A DNA stretch of 64,000 bases from Pogonophryne albipinna. Lineage: Eukaryota > Chordata > Actinopteri > Perciformes > Artedidraconidae. The DNA lies in the NCBI GenBank assembly GCA_028583405.1, contig CM053260.1, forward strand, positions 15,871,026 to 15,935,025. Reading direction: 5' to 3'. Position numbers and translations under genes: made by a program. Below the pieces are notes generated by a model. That model worked only from the letters and a program-made list of their open reading frames with translations. It was not told the DNA's origin and did not search any database. Positions 28,163 through 42,392 of this stretch are shown piece by piece (position 1 is the stretch's first letter; every line of letters starts with the position of its first letter).

Positions 28163-31100
28163 TTTTTTAAATATCTGAAATACTCTGTAGTTTGTTGTCT
28201 CTTTGCTGTGCTCAACAGAAAAATGATACCCATACACTTGCATACAGTAACTAATGTTTTAGTTTTTACTTTACACTGCTATACGGATCCTATAGATTTG
28301 TTTTATTGTCCCCAGGGGGAAATTCATTTTCACATCACTGTACATGAACACAATATATAAACAACAACAATAACACAGACAATAACAGATAACGACACAC
28401 ATGGCAGTTAAACTCAGCGAGATCTGTCTTTTTCCAAAGTGAGCCTTTTTACATTTCGATGTTCTGTACCTATGCCGTTATCCAGTTATATGACTTGGAG
28501 AAAACGATGAACATGATGTGAAGTGCTTGGTTTTTCTGGCTGTAGTGAACGTAATGTTTTACATTTCAACTGTATGTACGAGTCGCAAACGGTGTATGTA
28601 AAACATGTTGTGCATTTTAGAAATTAACATATTTATCTTCTTGAATATATTCTAATTTGGAATTTGCAACACTTTGGCGATATTTGAAAAATTCGAATCA
28701 CACAAGTTGGAAACAATCCTACGGAGCCACTAATATTATTTGAGCCACTAATATTTGTTTAGTCAAACTGTGCAGAAATGCCTGGTTTAGACATACTGAA
28801 TACACATGCAAAGGAGCATTCCAATTTAGATTTAGAATTTGAATATCAACGTTATGAATGAAGCTTTGAACCTTTAAACTATTTGGTACAGCCCTGCTTA
28901 CATTGACACATGACCCTCTGTTCTTGTGTACTTGTTTACAGTTTTCCCACCAAGAAGGCATATTTACTTTAGATGTATCCTTCTATACAAGTTAGAATTT
29001 GAGGAGATAATCACCCAGGAAAGACTAAACAGAGGTTCTGCGTAGAAAAAGTAACTTGGATATGTGTCAGAAATCAAGAAAACTATAGGTCTACTTATCA
29101 GCAAATCGAGATTTTAAAAGAATTATGAACCACATGTGCACCAAGAAAGCAAGTCCTTTAAAAAAATGTGTTTTTGCATACCTCCTTCGCAAGAATTCTC
29201 TGCTGCTGTTAGGACATGCAGGGAAATTTAGGTAGTGAATGCAAAAAGCATGAAACAATGTGTTTCTATCTTAAAGTCACTTTGCTTCAATATGGGTTAC
29301 TCCTATAAGAATATGTTGTTATACTGAATGCACAATGTTGTTGAATGTGTGCATAACACTCAGACAAAAAACAATGAAGTATTTAATGTAATATGCTTCC
29401 TCTCTGCCCCAGTGAGAGCTTCGTTTGTCATGTAGAGACGTGTCTTACTGAACAACATGCTAATACAAGTCCAACAGATTACATCCTGTCACACCAACAC
29501 CCAAGTACAGGAAACAACAACAAAAGGCCGCCCGATATTCTAGATGGTTATTGTCAACAAAATATGACAGGATGAATAATCTGCTCTTTTCAAAGTACAC
29601 TACACATGCACACAACTTGGATCAGCTCGGACAGTGTGGAAAGGTTAGTATAGTCTGGAAGACAAATTGTTCTGAAGGTAAACACGCCACAAATAATAGT
29701 TCAGAACCACTGTGTTTTGGACTTGATGGCATTGCCAATTTATTGACATCCAAAGAGTTTACTTGAATTTGTATGTAGAGTTTCAAACCCCCATTCTGTA
29801 TGAATAATATTTTTGTGTCATTGATAATTTAATTATTCCCCCTGTTATGCTTCTAATACGTATTTAAATGAAACCGCCAAAAAGGGGAACTTCCTCCTTT
29901 GCTTGCAACCTGGGACAATGAGACCCTTTGGAGGGATGTTGATATTACTGGTTTATCACAGGGATGTAATCCACTTTGCATTTTATTTGTAATTGTTCTG
30001 TTTTCAAGCCTAATCTCCTGATTGCTTTCTCTGATAGAAACAACGGCTTAATGTTATTTGTGTAACAGATGAGTTTTGAGCTGAGCAGGAAACCAGGCAG
30101 ACAGGTATGAAGCTAATGTGGCAGCTGTTTGAGTGAGCTGTGTGAAAAGTGGACAGGTGTTTTAAACACAGCAGCTAAGCTTGGCAGGTGTGCAACTGTT
30201 TTACAAAAACAACTGCCAGGTGAGTATAGAAGCAGAGTGAGATAGGAGGTCCTCTACTTGGGAACAGCTACAATGAAGCAGGACTCTATTTATCATTATT
30301 GTTTTTAAATGACTTAATGCTTGAAATGGGCCTTTTTCCTGGCAGCTTTCTGACATGTGGGGAAGCGCAAATGACATTAATGACGACCTTGTGCCATTAA
30401 AATGCAGCGTGAAATTCAATGAATGTCATTGATTACTCCTTTTCCTGCTATGGCATGACCCTGGTCAAAAAAGCCCATACCACATTAAAGGCAAGTGCCT
30501 CAGGAATAGGTAAAATAAAGAGCATATTACTTAGTGAAAAAACATTCAAGTAATAGTTTAATTAAAAAAATGTATTTCAAATCTTTCCAAATTATAAAAT
30601 AACAATTTTTTTCCTGATCTGTCCAAATACTTACTCATTCATTTCTGAGATGTGAGTTACAACTGATTCACAATGTGAAAAAGAAAGGTCATATCTGTCG
30701 TTTTGGTATATGAGGACATGTCAGAGTAAAAATAACATGACATTTTGTTATATGGAAATGTTTGAATCAAGGCAAGACAATTTTCTTAAAGTCTCTGCAC
30801 ATCAGCCGCAGGCACTTTTAATACTGGAAGATTGGAAACCCCCCAAATCAAATCTGAAGTTTTATGCTTTCATGCTTTATGCCCTTTTGCGTTTGTGGAC
30901 AAATCCTAAACAGCACTCTGCCGCACTCTGTTGGATATGTGGTAATACTACATTATTTATACACACTTAGGCAACTTACATTTTTTATAAATTGAAAACC
31001 TCACAGTTATGACACAACATTGCACACATAAAGCCCTACCACCAAATTATTTTTAGATTATGATAAACGTTTACAATATATACATTTAACTAACCCTTTC

Positions 31101-31345
31101 GTAGCAAAAGTTGTACATGTCACACATTTGTTCTGACTGTATTTGTCACAAAATGTATCCCCTCTCTATATTCAGAGAGGATTCCCTACCATCAAGTGTT
31201 TGATTTTAAAGATATTTTAGATCATGCCTAATAGCCTGGTTAAAAACAGAGAATTTCTTCTCTCTTAAGTCAAGTTATGACGAGTCACTGACATTTTTAT
31301 TTGACATTAGGCAGAATAAAGTCAAGAGACAGGTGTTATCTGCCG
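28163..31345. other. intergenic stretch, mostly unassigned
   Basis: AT-rich sequence after the fam72a poly(A) signal. A LINE-like 3' end lies at 28290-28425. GAGCCACTAATATT is repeated in tandem at about 28724-28757. The end of a possible hAT-like MITE (ACAGCCCTGCT) lies near 28890. Otherwise I see no gene. Confidence 0.5.
28290..28425 (-). mobile_element. LINE-like 3' end (L2/Rex type)
   Basis: On the plus strand TTTATTGTCCCCAGGGGGAA is followed by ATTCATTTTCACATCAC. The complement is the familiar fish LINE tail with AATTTCCCCCTGGGGACAAT before the poly(A)-like end. Only the tail is present. Confidence 0.5.
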
Positions 31346-31709
31346 TCATTGCTCCAGGAGCTGCAGCCTGGCCAACAAGCTGCCTCTCTTCTTTTTTGAC
31401 TTTTTATCCGATGGCTTCTGTACGGTGGACTTGCCTTCTTCTCTGATCCCTGTCCTCTTTTTTCAGCATCTGCTTAAGTGAGGCATTCTCCTCCTCTGCT
31501 CTTTTCAGTGCAGCCATCATCTCTCCATTCAGCTTCTGCTGCCCCAGCTGTGCGAGGTTTGATGCTTAGATTCTCTCCTTCTCAAAGTCCAGAGCCTCCA
31601 GAGCTTTGAGATCAGTCACCTCCTCCATCAGATGGTGTTTGGCCCTCAGCTCCTGGGGTTTCACTTCATGCCCTTCCTTGTGTTTCTGTGTCCCCGCACC
31701 GTCTTCACA
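31346..31709 (-). pseudogene. broken coiled-coil gene fragment
   Basis: On the minus strand from about 31709 a frame encodes a charged, helix-rich protein with segments KPQELRAKHHLMEEV, DLKALEALDFEKERI and MAALKRAEEENASLKQMLK, a coiled-coil pattern. It is broken by an in-frame TAA right after KERI. Near 31425 it needs a one-base frame change to continue through a basic segment KKSKKKRG into SLLARLQLLEQ and a TGA. No introns are evident, so a decayed retrocopy or a relic exon is likely. I do not recognise the parent protein. Confidence 0.55.
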
Positions 31710-32399
31710 TTACATTACATCCACACTTTCATACCTTTATTTCTTATTTTATTTGACCTTTTTCTAATGTATTTGTATGAATCCTCCTCTCAGATATTAA
31801 GCAAGGGAGACACCTTTAAATACAGCTAGTTGTAAACGCCTCACATTCAGCTTTTGTATGTTCTTATCACTATGGTACGGTCAGGGCCACGCACACAGTG
31901 GTGATCTGTCAAGAAATAAAGATGTTCTGATATATTTATGATCAAATAAGAGGAATTGAATCATGTCAACCTTTCATTTTCCTTTCATTCATGCCACAGT
32001 GATTTAGGTGAACACTGGTTGTCTTGGTTACATGTGACCACACATCTTGGTCTTCTGCTCAAAATGATGAAGTAATTATAATCACCTTATGAGATCATTT
32101 ATAATTTAATTTTAAATGATTTACAGATTAACTAGAGTTAACCTCAGGTGTCCTTCAGGTAAAAATATATACCTGAAAAAGGAAAATGAGATTCCAGCCA
32201 AGAACTATTGCTAAAGCAGTAGTGATGAGTCAATAGTCAAAAAGTAAGTACATCGTATCTTATATAAACATCACAGTAGCATTAGAGTTATAACACATTT
32301 ATTTTTGTATTTAGTAAATTGTGTAATTATTTTTATTTTTTATCTTCAATATTTCTTTCTGTTTTGTATGCATACTTCTTGTTAAACATTAAGCTGTCT

Positions 32400-32472
32400 T
32401 TGGCTCTTTTCCCGCTGGAACAAATGTTAATGTCCCCTCTGTGGGACGAATAAAGGTATTCTGATTCTGGTT
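32400..32472 (+). mobile_element. LINE-like 3' end
   Basis: AATGTCCCCTCTGTGGGACG followed by AATAAAGGTATTCTGATTCTGG is the characteristic 3' tail of fish L2/Rex-like LINEs, ending in short ATTCTG repeats. No coding part is attached. Confidence 0.55.
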
Positions 32473-34956
32473 ATGCACAACTCGTCTACAGGCTTTAGAT
32501 AGTAATACACATCCACAAAGACATCCAAGAAAGAAATACTACAGTGATTTCCACAAACATTCATTCACAGATGCAACCTTAAATATGTTTACAAAATGCA
32601 GGTGGGTTTGAAAATAATACAATTGTGCTATTTTATACAGTGTTGTACACATAGTGTTGCTCTTTTAACAGAGATCATCCAAATGAGGTTTTGCCTAATG
32701 CAAACTGTGCTGGTGTCTTAAACTCATATTAAGAAAAAGTCTCCAATCGTTAAACCATCTATGGTGATATTGCCTGAATATTAACTCACAGATGAAACAT
32801 AAGCAATGTATGTGTTTTCAAGTTCATAACCAAAGAGTGTTGCCTGTTTTGCTGTGATGTTGACAGAATTACATATTCACACAAACCAATGATACAAATG
32901 TTTCTGGTGTTCTTGTGGCCTATTAATGATTTAAGTTTTGCTCATCAAGCAACATTCAGAATTCTCCTGGGCTCCAAACATAATAATAGTCAACATGTTA
33001 CCAGTATTGCATGATGAAAACAACTTGAAAAATGCTTTGTTTTATTTAAATTAGAGTCCAGGGACGTTGCACAGCCAACATTTATTTGCGTTCCTGACAC
33101 TAGATGGTGCAGTAGTACCATTAATTGAGACAACCATCAGACGATCTTGGTTGAATAACAGCTATATAACTCCTCATTGTAAAAGAAAGCATAAAGATGA
33201 ACTAAACTACAAGTAAGAATTGCATGTTTATATTTGTTGTCACTTATAGAGTGTTATTATTTCTGGAATGACAGAAAGCCTTAAAGTAAAACCCCTCTTT
33301 TTTTTATTACCAATGCCAATAAAAAGAAAAAATAGATGTAGTGTAGTCTGTGCATTTTTCCATCCAATAAGCTGATGTTACAGAGGCCGGTCATTTTACA
33401 AAGATTGAACTATTTTCCTTTTCGCATAAATAATTTAAAGTAGAGGCCATTATTATACTTGCTAGGACAAATGAAGAAGATTTCCATCAAATTAGCGGTC
33501 ACCTTGATCATCAGAGGGAACAGAATATCTTATAAGAGGTTCATAAAAGCTCTGCAGTCTGTCATGGTCATCTCCTGATAATAGACCTAAAAGGCTAGGC
33601 TAATGTCCAGCTTTGTCTGATTATGCATATTAATGACACCTCAAGAATTCATCACAAAAACCTTTCTTCAGTGGGTGAGGAGGGCAAACGGTAATAAATG
33701 GTTGAATTTATTCACTTTGGGAATCATTTCTTTAATCAGGAGAGGAAACTTTCCTGAGACTGGTCCACAGGGCTGTTCATGAATTCTTAAATAATTCTAC
33801 TAAATCAATCGAATATGATCACTAAACCACAAAAAAACATATCCTTCAGGAACTAATCAGCCCATAAACTTGAGAACATTAGCTTTATAATTAAGAAAAA
33901 CAATTGCTTTTCCATGCATATAGTCTGGGGAAACAGAACTGCAGGTGCCATACTCAACAGCAGGTTTTTAACAACCGGGCTGCCTACTGGCCCAGCATTG
34001 TACTCTGAGGCAAGCTGCACTGGGCTTTTGTTGAAGTGCTCGAGATAACACAAAGAAAACTTCAAACAGGCTTCTTATTGTGTTCTATTCTTCTGGGCAA
34101 GCTGATTACAGTTAAGGATAAAAGTTGTTCCCATACAGTAAACTAATGCGGGGAATCAGAGAGCACTAATTAAGTCATGGGGGATCCGAGGCGGTCGGCA
34201 TGGATGTGTTCCCCAACGCCCCGACCATGGGGGTTTAGTGGGAACTTTACAGCCCAACAGCATTCAGCATCAAACGTGTTTATTGTCAGCCGAATGTCCG
34301 GTTGAGGCATGAACCGCTGGATCTGCAAAGCCACATGGGAAAAAAGAGCAAAAGCTGCAGCTTCTTAGCCTGAGTGCTGATAGGCTTGAGTATTCTCCCT
34401 TTTTCCTCCCTCCATCTCACTGCCCCTAGCACAGCTTAGAAAGTTGCACCAAATACCATCTTTCTGAAGAAATCAAAGCCACTGACTGTGCATCATAGCA
34501 GAAATGGTCTCATTTTTTATCACAGAAGTTGTGTAAAGTATAAAAACCTAATAACATGTAAAAACATGTTGACATAATGAAAGCGACCGCGAAATTCCAA
34601 ACTCTGCTGGGTCTTAACCTTTTGATTTAACCTTAATATGTCTGGAGACAGTAGTTGAATTTGGTCTTATTTTCCTGTGCAATGAGAATTAGAAAGGAAG
34701 AACCTTTGGCCTTTAACATCAACTTTAAAATCAGACGAATTGATGAACTATGAACACGTGTTTTATGTCAGTGGCACCGCGTCAAATTTTCAAACGCAAA
34801 CCTTTGTCGATTTAATAGAACTTACATTACTAACTATGCTAAGGTGGAGATGTTTCATATTTCACTATCAAAGATCTGAATAAAAGCATCATCAAGCTTG
34901 TCTGCTCTGTGACCTCAGGGGAAACTGAAGAGACTGAACACGTACAAATGTTTGTA

Positions 34957-34959
<3 letters not shown>

Positions 34960-35036
<77 letters not shown>
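34960..35036. repeat. (GT)n microsatellite
   Basis: 77 bp of GT, first of five arrays in 1.5 kb. Confidence 0.96.
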
Positions 35037-35039
<3 letters not shown>

Positions 35040-35523
35040 TTTTCCTTTCATGTTGCTGGTTTTGTAATGTGACCTTGTGTTAGCCTGGCCTTTCTGCTCT
35101 TTTTTATTCTTGCACGCATTATTCTTAGATATTTCCTGTTTGCCATTCTTTTATTCCAGCCTGGCACATATTTTATATATTTTATCTGATATGACGTCCT
35201 GTGAAAGCCTCCCCTTTCAGGATTCATCCAACATTAAAAAAAAATCAAACACACTTGTACACATGCTGCTGCTTGTTTTGTTTTTTCCAAACCCTGTTTA
35301 TCTGATTAAATTCCACAGTCTTTGTTTTATTAATGAGACAGATATTCAACTACAGATGTATTCTTTGTGCATCCTAAATCAAATGATGTATAAATGAATA
35401 GCTTCTGGAGCGTGGTGAAGTCAGCTGGGAGATTAATAAAATCTGTTTAAACAAAATGTTGCTGTGTTTTCTTTTCTTATACAAGTGCAGTGATGTCTTT
35501 TAAGATTTAGTTTTGTTGTGTTG

Positions 35524-35636
<113 letters not shown>

Positions 35637-35974
35637 TTGCACACGCTTTTGCAGACACATGCTTTTTTTTATCACCTTTTCTCGTTATTGGGAGGGCCTG
35701 TCCTACTGCTTGTAGCCACCTGCAAATTACAATTTAGTACTCCAAGAGTTAAGACTGTGTTCTTTCAGCCCATTGTGTGTGTGTGTTTGGTGTGTGTGTT
35801 TACGTGTGTTTGCTCGTGTGTGTGTGTGTCGGGGGAGGGGTAGAGAGAGTCTGGCAGAAAACCTTTAATCCGGGTGCTGTCAGGCCCAAACCCGGCTTGA
35901 CGTCCCATTGATGTGGAACAGAACAAAACACAGGGCCCCTTGCTAAGCTCCCACTAGCTCACTCACCCGCACAC

Positions 35975-36109
<135 letters not shown>

Positions 36110-36223
36110 GCCCCTCTCTAAAGCCCTAGCCTGGGCCCCTGCTCCCTAACTGGGAAGGGCATTCCTCAGCCTATGCACTGGCGTGTGCATATACACTAAC
36201 TCACTCACTCTCTGCCTTCTCTG

Positions 36224-36335
<112 letters not shown>

Positions 36336-36461
36336 TAACTCTTTAAGTGCTGTGCTGTAATTTGCAGGTGGCGAGAGCGTGAAGGTCTGTCTCTCACTCA
36401 TATAGGGTAAGTGTCCCTTCATTTCCATATAGAACCCTGGGTGTCTATGTTACTCTGTTTG

Positions 36462-36463
<2 letters not shown>

Positions 36464-36500
<37 letters not shown>
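36464..36500. repeat. (CA)n microsatellite with CGCG start
   Basis: ACACGCGCGCACAC followed by pure CA. Confidence 0.9.
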
Positions 36501-37319
36501 TTTATCATAAGTTTGTGAGATGCTGGGATACAGTTAACAGGAGCCAGATGCTCGTGTGTGTGTTGGCAGTAATGAAAGTGTGTATCCGTGGTGACCACAA
36601 ACAATTATTATTGTCCTGCTGTTTGGACAGCTCCTGGCCCGTATCCTCTGTTTACTATTAGCTTAAAGAAGGAGAAACAGAAAGAAGGAGACAGAAAGCA
36701 GAGCGAAAAGGAGAGCTGCAGATGGATGTCTGAGCGGATACAAAAAGCGACTGATATTAGAATAAACATGTGTGTGAGCTAATGGTCCTGAGCTGTAAAG
36801 TTTATTTGGATGTTGTTCATTCGGTGGCCAGGAGGTGGCGGTGTGGGCAGCAGTTAGTCGTGCAGCACCTCACACTTTGACCCATTGTTGGCCTTGAGGT
36901 TGAAGCATTTTGGTTCATCAGTTCAGTTTAAGCTTGTCCCTCTAGAACTAAGGTGGTCCTGAGTGGTCTTAAGTTTGAGGTGGCTGCCACAGGTTATCAC
37001 TTTGCAGCCCAACACTTAAAATAACTCAGAGGACATATGGGAGCCGAACACCTACTGCATGGAAACCATTCCTCCCACTCACACCTACATTGTCAGTTCG
37101 TTTTCCTCTTCACCCTCTCCAGGACTAAACTCGCCCCTCGGTTTCCGCTGTAAAATTACTGAGATCTTTATTCCCCCGCACTGGAATTTTGCTGCTTCCG
37201 TTTTGGATTGTCAATACTCCGAGTGAGCCGTTTGTTTGGTCCGGGCTGCGGTCCAGAGGGGCCTGAGCCAGTCCCAACCAAAATGTTTTTATTGACGGGC
37301 GAAAGCAGTCGGGCCGACA

Positions 37320-37454
37320 GCACCGATTGGCTGTAATTGGTCGGCAAGTCAGTGGTGTGTTTGAACTACCCTATGTAAAGTGGCAGCCTTTAAAAAGCAC
37401 ACACACATACGCCCTCCCCTGTTTCTCCCCTCCCGCCGCTTTAAGAGAAGCCAG
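37320..37454 (+). promoter_or_regulatory. candidate promoter before a possible first exon
   Basis: Two reverse CCAAT boxes (ATTGG at 37326 and 37336) precede a TATA-like TTTAAAAAG at about 37389, then a C-rich stretch and an ATG at 37455. The preceding 200 bp have more CpG than the surroundings. This is motif evidence only. Confidence 0.3.
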
Positions 37455-37504
37455 ATGGGCCACGGGGAAGCAATCACCCCTCTATTTGTCTTGGTGCTGA
37501 TCAG
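37455..37504 (+). CDS. possible first coding exon with signal peptide (unidentified gene)
   Basis: ATG opens 16 codons, MGHGEAITPLFVLVLI, then AG and the donor GTTAGT at 37505. Four polar residues followed by a hydrophobic run look like the front of a secretion signal split by an intron in phase 2. A promoter-like stretch lies just upstream. I found no following exon with a matching phase, and I do not recognise the protein. It may be a chance ORF; a long first intron would explain the lack of partners. Confidence 0.28.
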
Positions 37505-39054
37505 GTTAGTGAAGTGTTCTCAGGCCTGGCCAAGAGTCTACACACTGCTGCCTGTTGTCCGTGAAGCTCTCTGCGCTGCACGACTCCCGCCAACAGACCC
37601 GGTCACACCGCGCTGGGACAGTACAATAAGTTGGAATAAATGCTCTAATGTGACATTAAAGGACAGAAGTCATTCTTTTGGGTGTGTTGCAGAAACACCA
37701 GATTTCTACCTACTGTAGGTCTAAGTAGCTGACTGAGCTAATGTATAAATTCGGGTTGGTATAAATATGAGGGTCAGCAAGGAGAGCTGGTAGCTCACAT
37801 CTTTCATCTGTTGATATGGACACCGCCATTTAGGGCTGGGTCAATGGATGGGAGGTGTGGAGGCAGCAGCGTGTGTGGAGAACATTCCAGCCATTGAACA
37901 CACAGATGGTTTGGTTTATAGCAATGAAATGAGCACCAGACACAGAGCAGTGACAGTGAACGAAAGCCTCAATGAAGCACGCACACACACATACACACCT
38001 ATCCCTGACTGCACGGGTTAATGGAGTAACGGAATCCAGAAGGAATTTACTCAAGGACTCAGGGAGTGAACTATTAGGTAGCCTCTAAACTGCCCTGCAG
38101 AAACTCCAAGAGCCCTGCTCAGTTTTCTCACATTGTAACGTTTCTACAGCTTCTCAACAAGGCCATGACATGAACAAGGATGAGAGAGCGAGATGTGAGA
38201 CAGCATCATGAAAAAGAGAAAAAGATGGTCAATGAGGAAGACGCAGAAGCCAAAAGACGGCGGAGCAGGACAATCAGGGAGACTCCTTGGTGGTGAAACC
38301 TGATCCCCCCCCAGACTTGCTTACCCTCTGATTGGCTGGCCCTCCTATGAACCCTGACCTTTGGCTTTGTCTGGGGCTTGTGACCTTGAGTGAAGTACAG
38401 GCAGAGTGTTGCGTCTCCTCCCAGACTCTCATATGTGCTCTTTCTCCGCTCTCTCTCCCCTGGCCCATTCGTCTCCAGCAAGAGAGGGTCGTTGGGGAGG
38501 AGATGGAGAGCAGAAATGTCAGCGAGACATTAAACAGAGTGCGTCTGTGTGTGCTCTCATAGTCCAACCTGTCTGATTTCCCTCTCCTCCATCCCCCCTC
38601 CTTCCTCCTCCCCCTCACATCTCTTCCATATACGCTTCTCCACAGAGCAATAAATTCATCCTCTCTTCACCAAATCTTCACATCTCTTTGTCGTTTTTGC
38701 TCCATCAACACCCATATCACTTTTTCTACAGATCCTTTCTTCCTCCATTTGAACTCATATGGTTTATTACAGCCCGTGTCAAGACCAGAACCAACAGTGA
38801 GCCAAATAAAACGGTTGTATTTTAGTATTGTTTGGCAAGATACTGGGGATTAAAGGGGAAATACCAGCCATAAAAGAAGTTGCCGAGTGTTTATGTAGCC
38901 TTGCATGAATTAATCAGTCAACATGAATAAGTTATAAATAAATAAAAACTATAAATCAACAAACCAAGTGTCATAACCTTTGTCATAACAGTATGATTGA
39001 TTATGAGTGAATAAGAACAAAGTTTATGAGAAAACCTTGCCTCCAAAGGAGTTT
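37505..39054. other. unassigned stretch
   Basis: No exon with convincing splice sites is seen. The part at 38200-38640 is G/A- and C/T-rich with several short open frames that look like chance. Confidence 0.5.
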
Positions 39055-39475
39055 AAAGGAATAGTTCAACATTTTGGGAAATATTTATTTAATTTATTTC
39101 CGAGATAGATACCACTCTGATGGTAAATATGAGTGGGAAGCTAGTTAGCTTAGCACAAACAGACTCGAAATAAAGGGAAACAGCTTTGTCTCTGTCTAAG
39201 TCATGTTCTGCCAAATAAGTTCATCTTTATAATTTGATATCCAAGTTTTTTGTAATTCGTACAAAAGTAATAAAACGCTCGGCACATTTTGGTTTTACTA
39301 GTGGTTACAAGCTGGACTATTTCTTGTCTGGGAGCAGTAACTTCCTGGAGTCTTGTTGCACTGTTAGTTTGCAAAGCAAATAGTGGAGTCTACAGGAAGT
39401 AACTGTGCCCTGGCAAGCCTTCCACATTCCCCCTGTTTTTAGTCCTACCTAGAATTATGCTGATTGCTTCATCAC
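39055..39475 (+). repeat. dispersed fish repeat
   Basis: It begins AAAGGAATAGTTCAACATTT and includes GATACCACTCT, GTTAGCTTAGCA, GGGAAACAGC, TGGACTATTTCTTG and GTAACTTCCTGGAGTC in that order. From memory this matches a very common repeat of percomorph fishes. Ends are approximate. Confidence 0.55.
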
Positions 39476-40088
39476 TGTGTAGATATTACTGTGGTATTGA
39501 TCTCCTGTGTGTTACACAAAAAATGGCAAATTATTTTTTTATTGAAGAAATTGATCTTGGACTAGACATTTTTTTGTGCTACTAAATTGACAAGAATTGT
39601 AGAGCATGTGTCTTTTTCTTAATGTGTAAATCTGCACAAAAGCATCCTTTGCACATGCAATGATCCTCTCCCCTCCTCTCCCCTCCTCTCCTCTCCTCTC
39701 CTCTCACACCTGTATGTATAAATGCCTGCATGTAGTGTTGGCAGATCCACACAGAGGTTTCTCTATGCTGTCCCAGTACAGTACATGGCAGGAGAGCTCA
39801 GCAGAGTGGTGTTTATTTTATTGGATGTTTATTTCGCTCTGTAAAACATGCCACTCAGGGACCTTGTGGAGCGATGTACTCAAACCTCTTTCTCTCTCCC
39901 TCTCCTCTCTCTCCTCCAGTGTAAACAGTGTGTACATCGGGAGTGTTGCCTTCACTTGTCTGTGTAGAAGTGTAATCCATCCAGTCAGACACTGTAAATA
40001 ACATCTCTACATGTTTATAAATACTGCCCAACCACTCTAATGAATTTATGGTAATGCCTTGTTCTACTGCTTCTGCTGTGTATACGAG

Positions 40089-40255
<167 letters not shown>

Positions 40256-40531
40256 GATCATGTGTAATCTCTGAGTCTGCATGTATTACTCTGCCAAGGA
40301 ATACACATTTTACTGGTTTCTGATGTATCTGGAGGCTGTGGGCAGTGACTGACTGATATGAACCATCGTGCCACAGTATGAGAATCCATTAACAAACCAA
40401 CCCTGTTTTATTCCATTTACAACACTTAAATTAACCACAGCAAGAGCCAATCTCTTAATGAAGCAGTATTAGAGTTTGACTTCGATGATTTTTTAAACAA
40501 ATGGCAGAAACAGTCACCGCCAATTGAAATG

Positions 40532-40801
40532 TTAAAGGGCCCATGTCATGCTTTTCCGGTTATTACCCGTCCTCTTGTGTGTTATGAAGGCTTTTGTAAA
40601 CGGTCTGCAGAGTCAAAGGGGCAGGAGCTCCAACAAGCCGTTTAGGACAGAGAGTGAATACCGGTAAATACACATACTTTATAGAGATGCTGTATGAGAA
40701 ACCAATGTGAATTTGGAAAATTGCACAGTATAAATCTATTTTAGTATACCTCAACAATGGAATTATGATCAGTAGAAATGGCCATGACATGGGACCTTTA
40801 A
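40532..40801. mobile_element. MITE with TTAA ends (piggyBac-like)
   Basis: The left end TTAAAGGGCCCATGTCATG and the right end, reading inward TTAAAGGTCCCATGTCATG, are inverted repeats with one difference in 19. Each begins with TTAA, the piggyBac target. It is 270 bp with no ORF of its own. The family call rests on TTAA plus size; another family with similar ends is possible. Confidence 0.75.
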
Positions 40802-42392
40802 ACATTATTAAACTTGCCGTTAACTTGTTGGAGTCTTATTTCACCACATTACTTGTTTGTGATTTCCAGTGTTGAAAATAAATCGAAGGGCACACATTTT
40901 CCTTTCACAATGTGGATTAGTCTGTTATTTTGCATTTGAAAATGCATTAGTGTTCTAGCTCAAACTGCTGTGTTTCTTTTTCCTTTAGTTGGGAACTTTT
41001 GTTTAGCTTTGACGTTAACTAGGTCCCAAAGATTGTCCCATTTAAATGAAAAACACATCAGAATTAATTTGTAAAGCTATTTTTCCCAAGTCATGTAGGC
41101 CTACATCTAATGCAGCATATATGCAACTGGGAATGGAGCAATGAGGGAATTAAGGGGCAGGATTTTAAATAGGTTCATCGGTCAGCACTTCCAACTTACA
41201 TTATGGTGTAAACAAGCAAATAACTTACTTAAAGTCAGCCATTTGTTTTGTTCACAACTTCTTTCTACTATCTCTTTGAGGCCAAACACATCAGTTACTG
41301 CAGGTTTAATATTACGGGTCCTTATTTTGTTAAACCAATTTGTGGAAAAGGGGATTTTCTTGAAAAGGGTGGTACAGCGCCCCCTTCAGCTCTCACACCG
41401 GGTTAAACAGGTGATACGTTAAATGTCAAAGGTCAGCCTTGATGCTGCAGCCTCTACCGGGGGGAAAAGATAAGTGAGCATCGTTTTAATGTAAAAAAAA
41501 AAAGGAAGTAAAATGCGGTGTCAATAACTGTGACTAGACAAGTCACTGGAAACTGTGAAAAGTGAATCTAGTGGTGGCCTGAAAACAAAGTTAACAATAA
41601 CGTTTTTAATTAAACAGGAGGAGGTAGCTTGTTTTCAACTGTTGCTAATGATATTAGCTCTGGAGTGTCAGTAAGAGTAAACTAGCAGCACATGGACTTC
41701 CCGTCAACCAACACATTACCATCACTCATACGCATGCAGTGGGACTTTATGGATAATTAATCTTCGACGTCAAAAACGTGAGTCAAAAACACCCTCTTTG
41801 TTTGTCTGTGTGAGTTTGTGTTTTTGCTTGCTGTTTAAATGCAACTCTGTGCCTCTTTTTATGTATTTATCAGCTTTGTAAAACCATACACGTCCTACTT
41901 TCTAGCATTTTGCCTGCATGGATATACAGTTATTGCACCGCGGTGAAGTTTTAGGTAGTTTAGATATATCTATAAAAACATTGCGGTTTTATAACACAAC
42001 CCCAATGTTATTTTAAACTTTCGTGCTATTTTGTTTAATATTAGTGAACATCATGCTAATAATAATAGATGCGTGTTATTTGGCACATTCCATTGAATTA
42101 CTAAGGAGTCATAAATATACAGTATTTTACATAAACATTTTAATATAAGATAATTTCAGTTTTAATCAATGCATCAGTTTAAAACTCTACTGGACAAGAA
42201 GGACATATCTCTTTTTTGTAAATGTAAGTGCTCTTTCTATTTTAGACTAATATGTTTATAAAAAGTGTTTAAATTGAGACTTCTTGGTTGATTTGAAAAA
42301 TGTGATTTGTTCAATAGCTTTATATCACGTGTGGATTTGGAGTCACTGTGTATTTGCTAGCTACTTTTTTTGTATTTCTTATATTTATATAC
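40802..42392. other. unassigned AT-rich stretch
   Basis: No gene, RNA or clear repeat recognised up to the LTR element at 42393. Confidence 0.5.
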
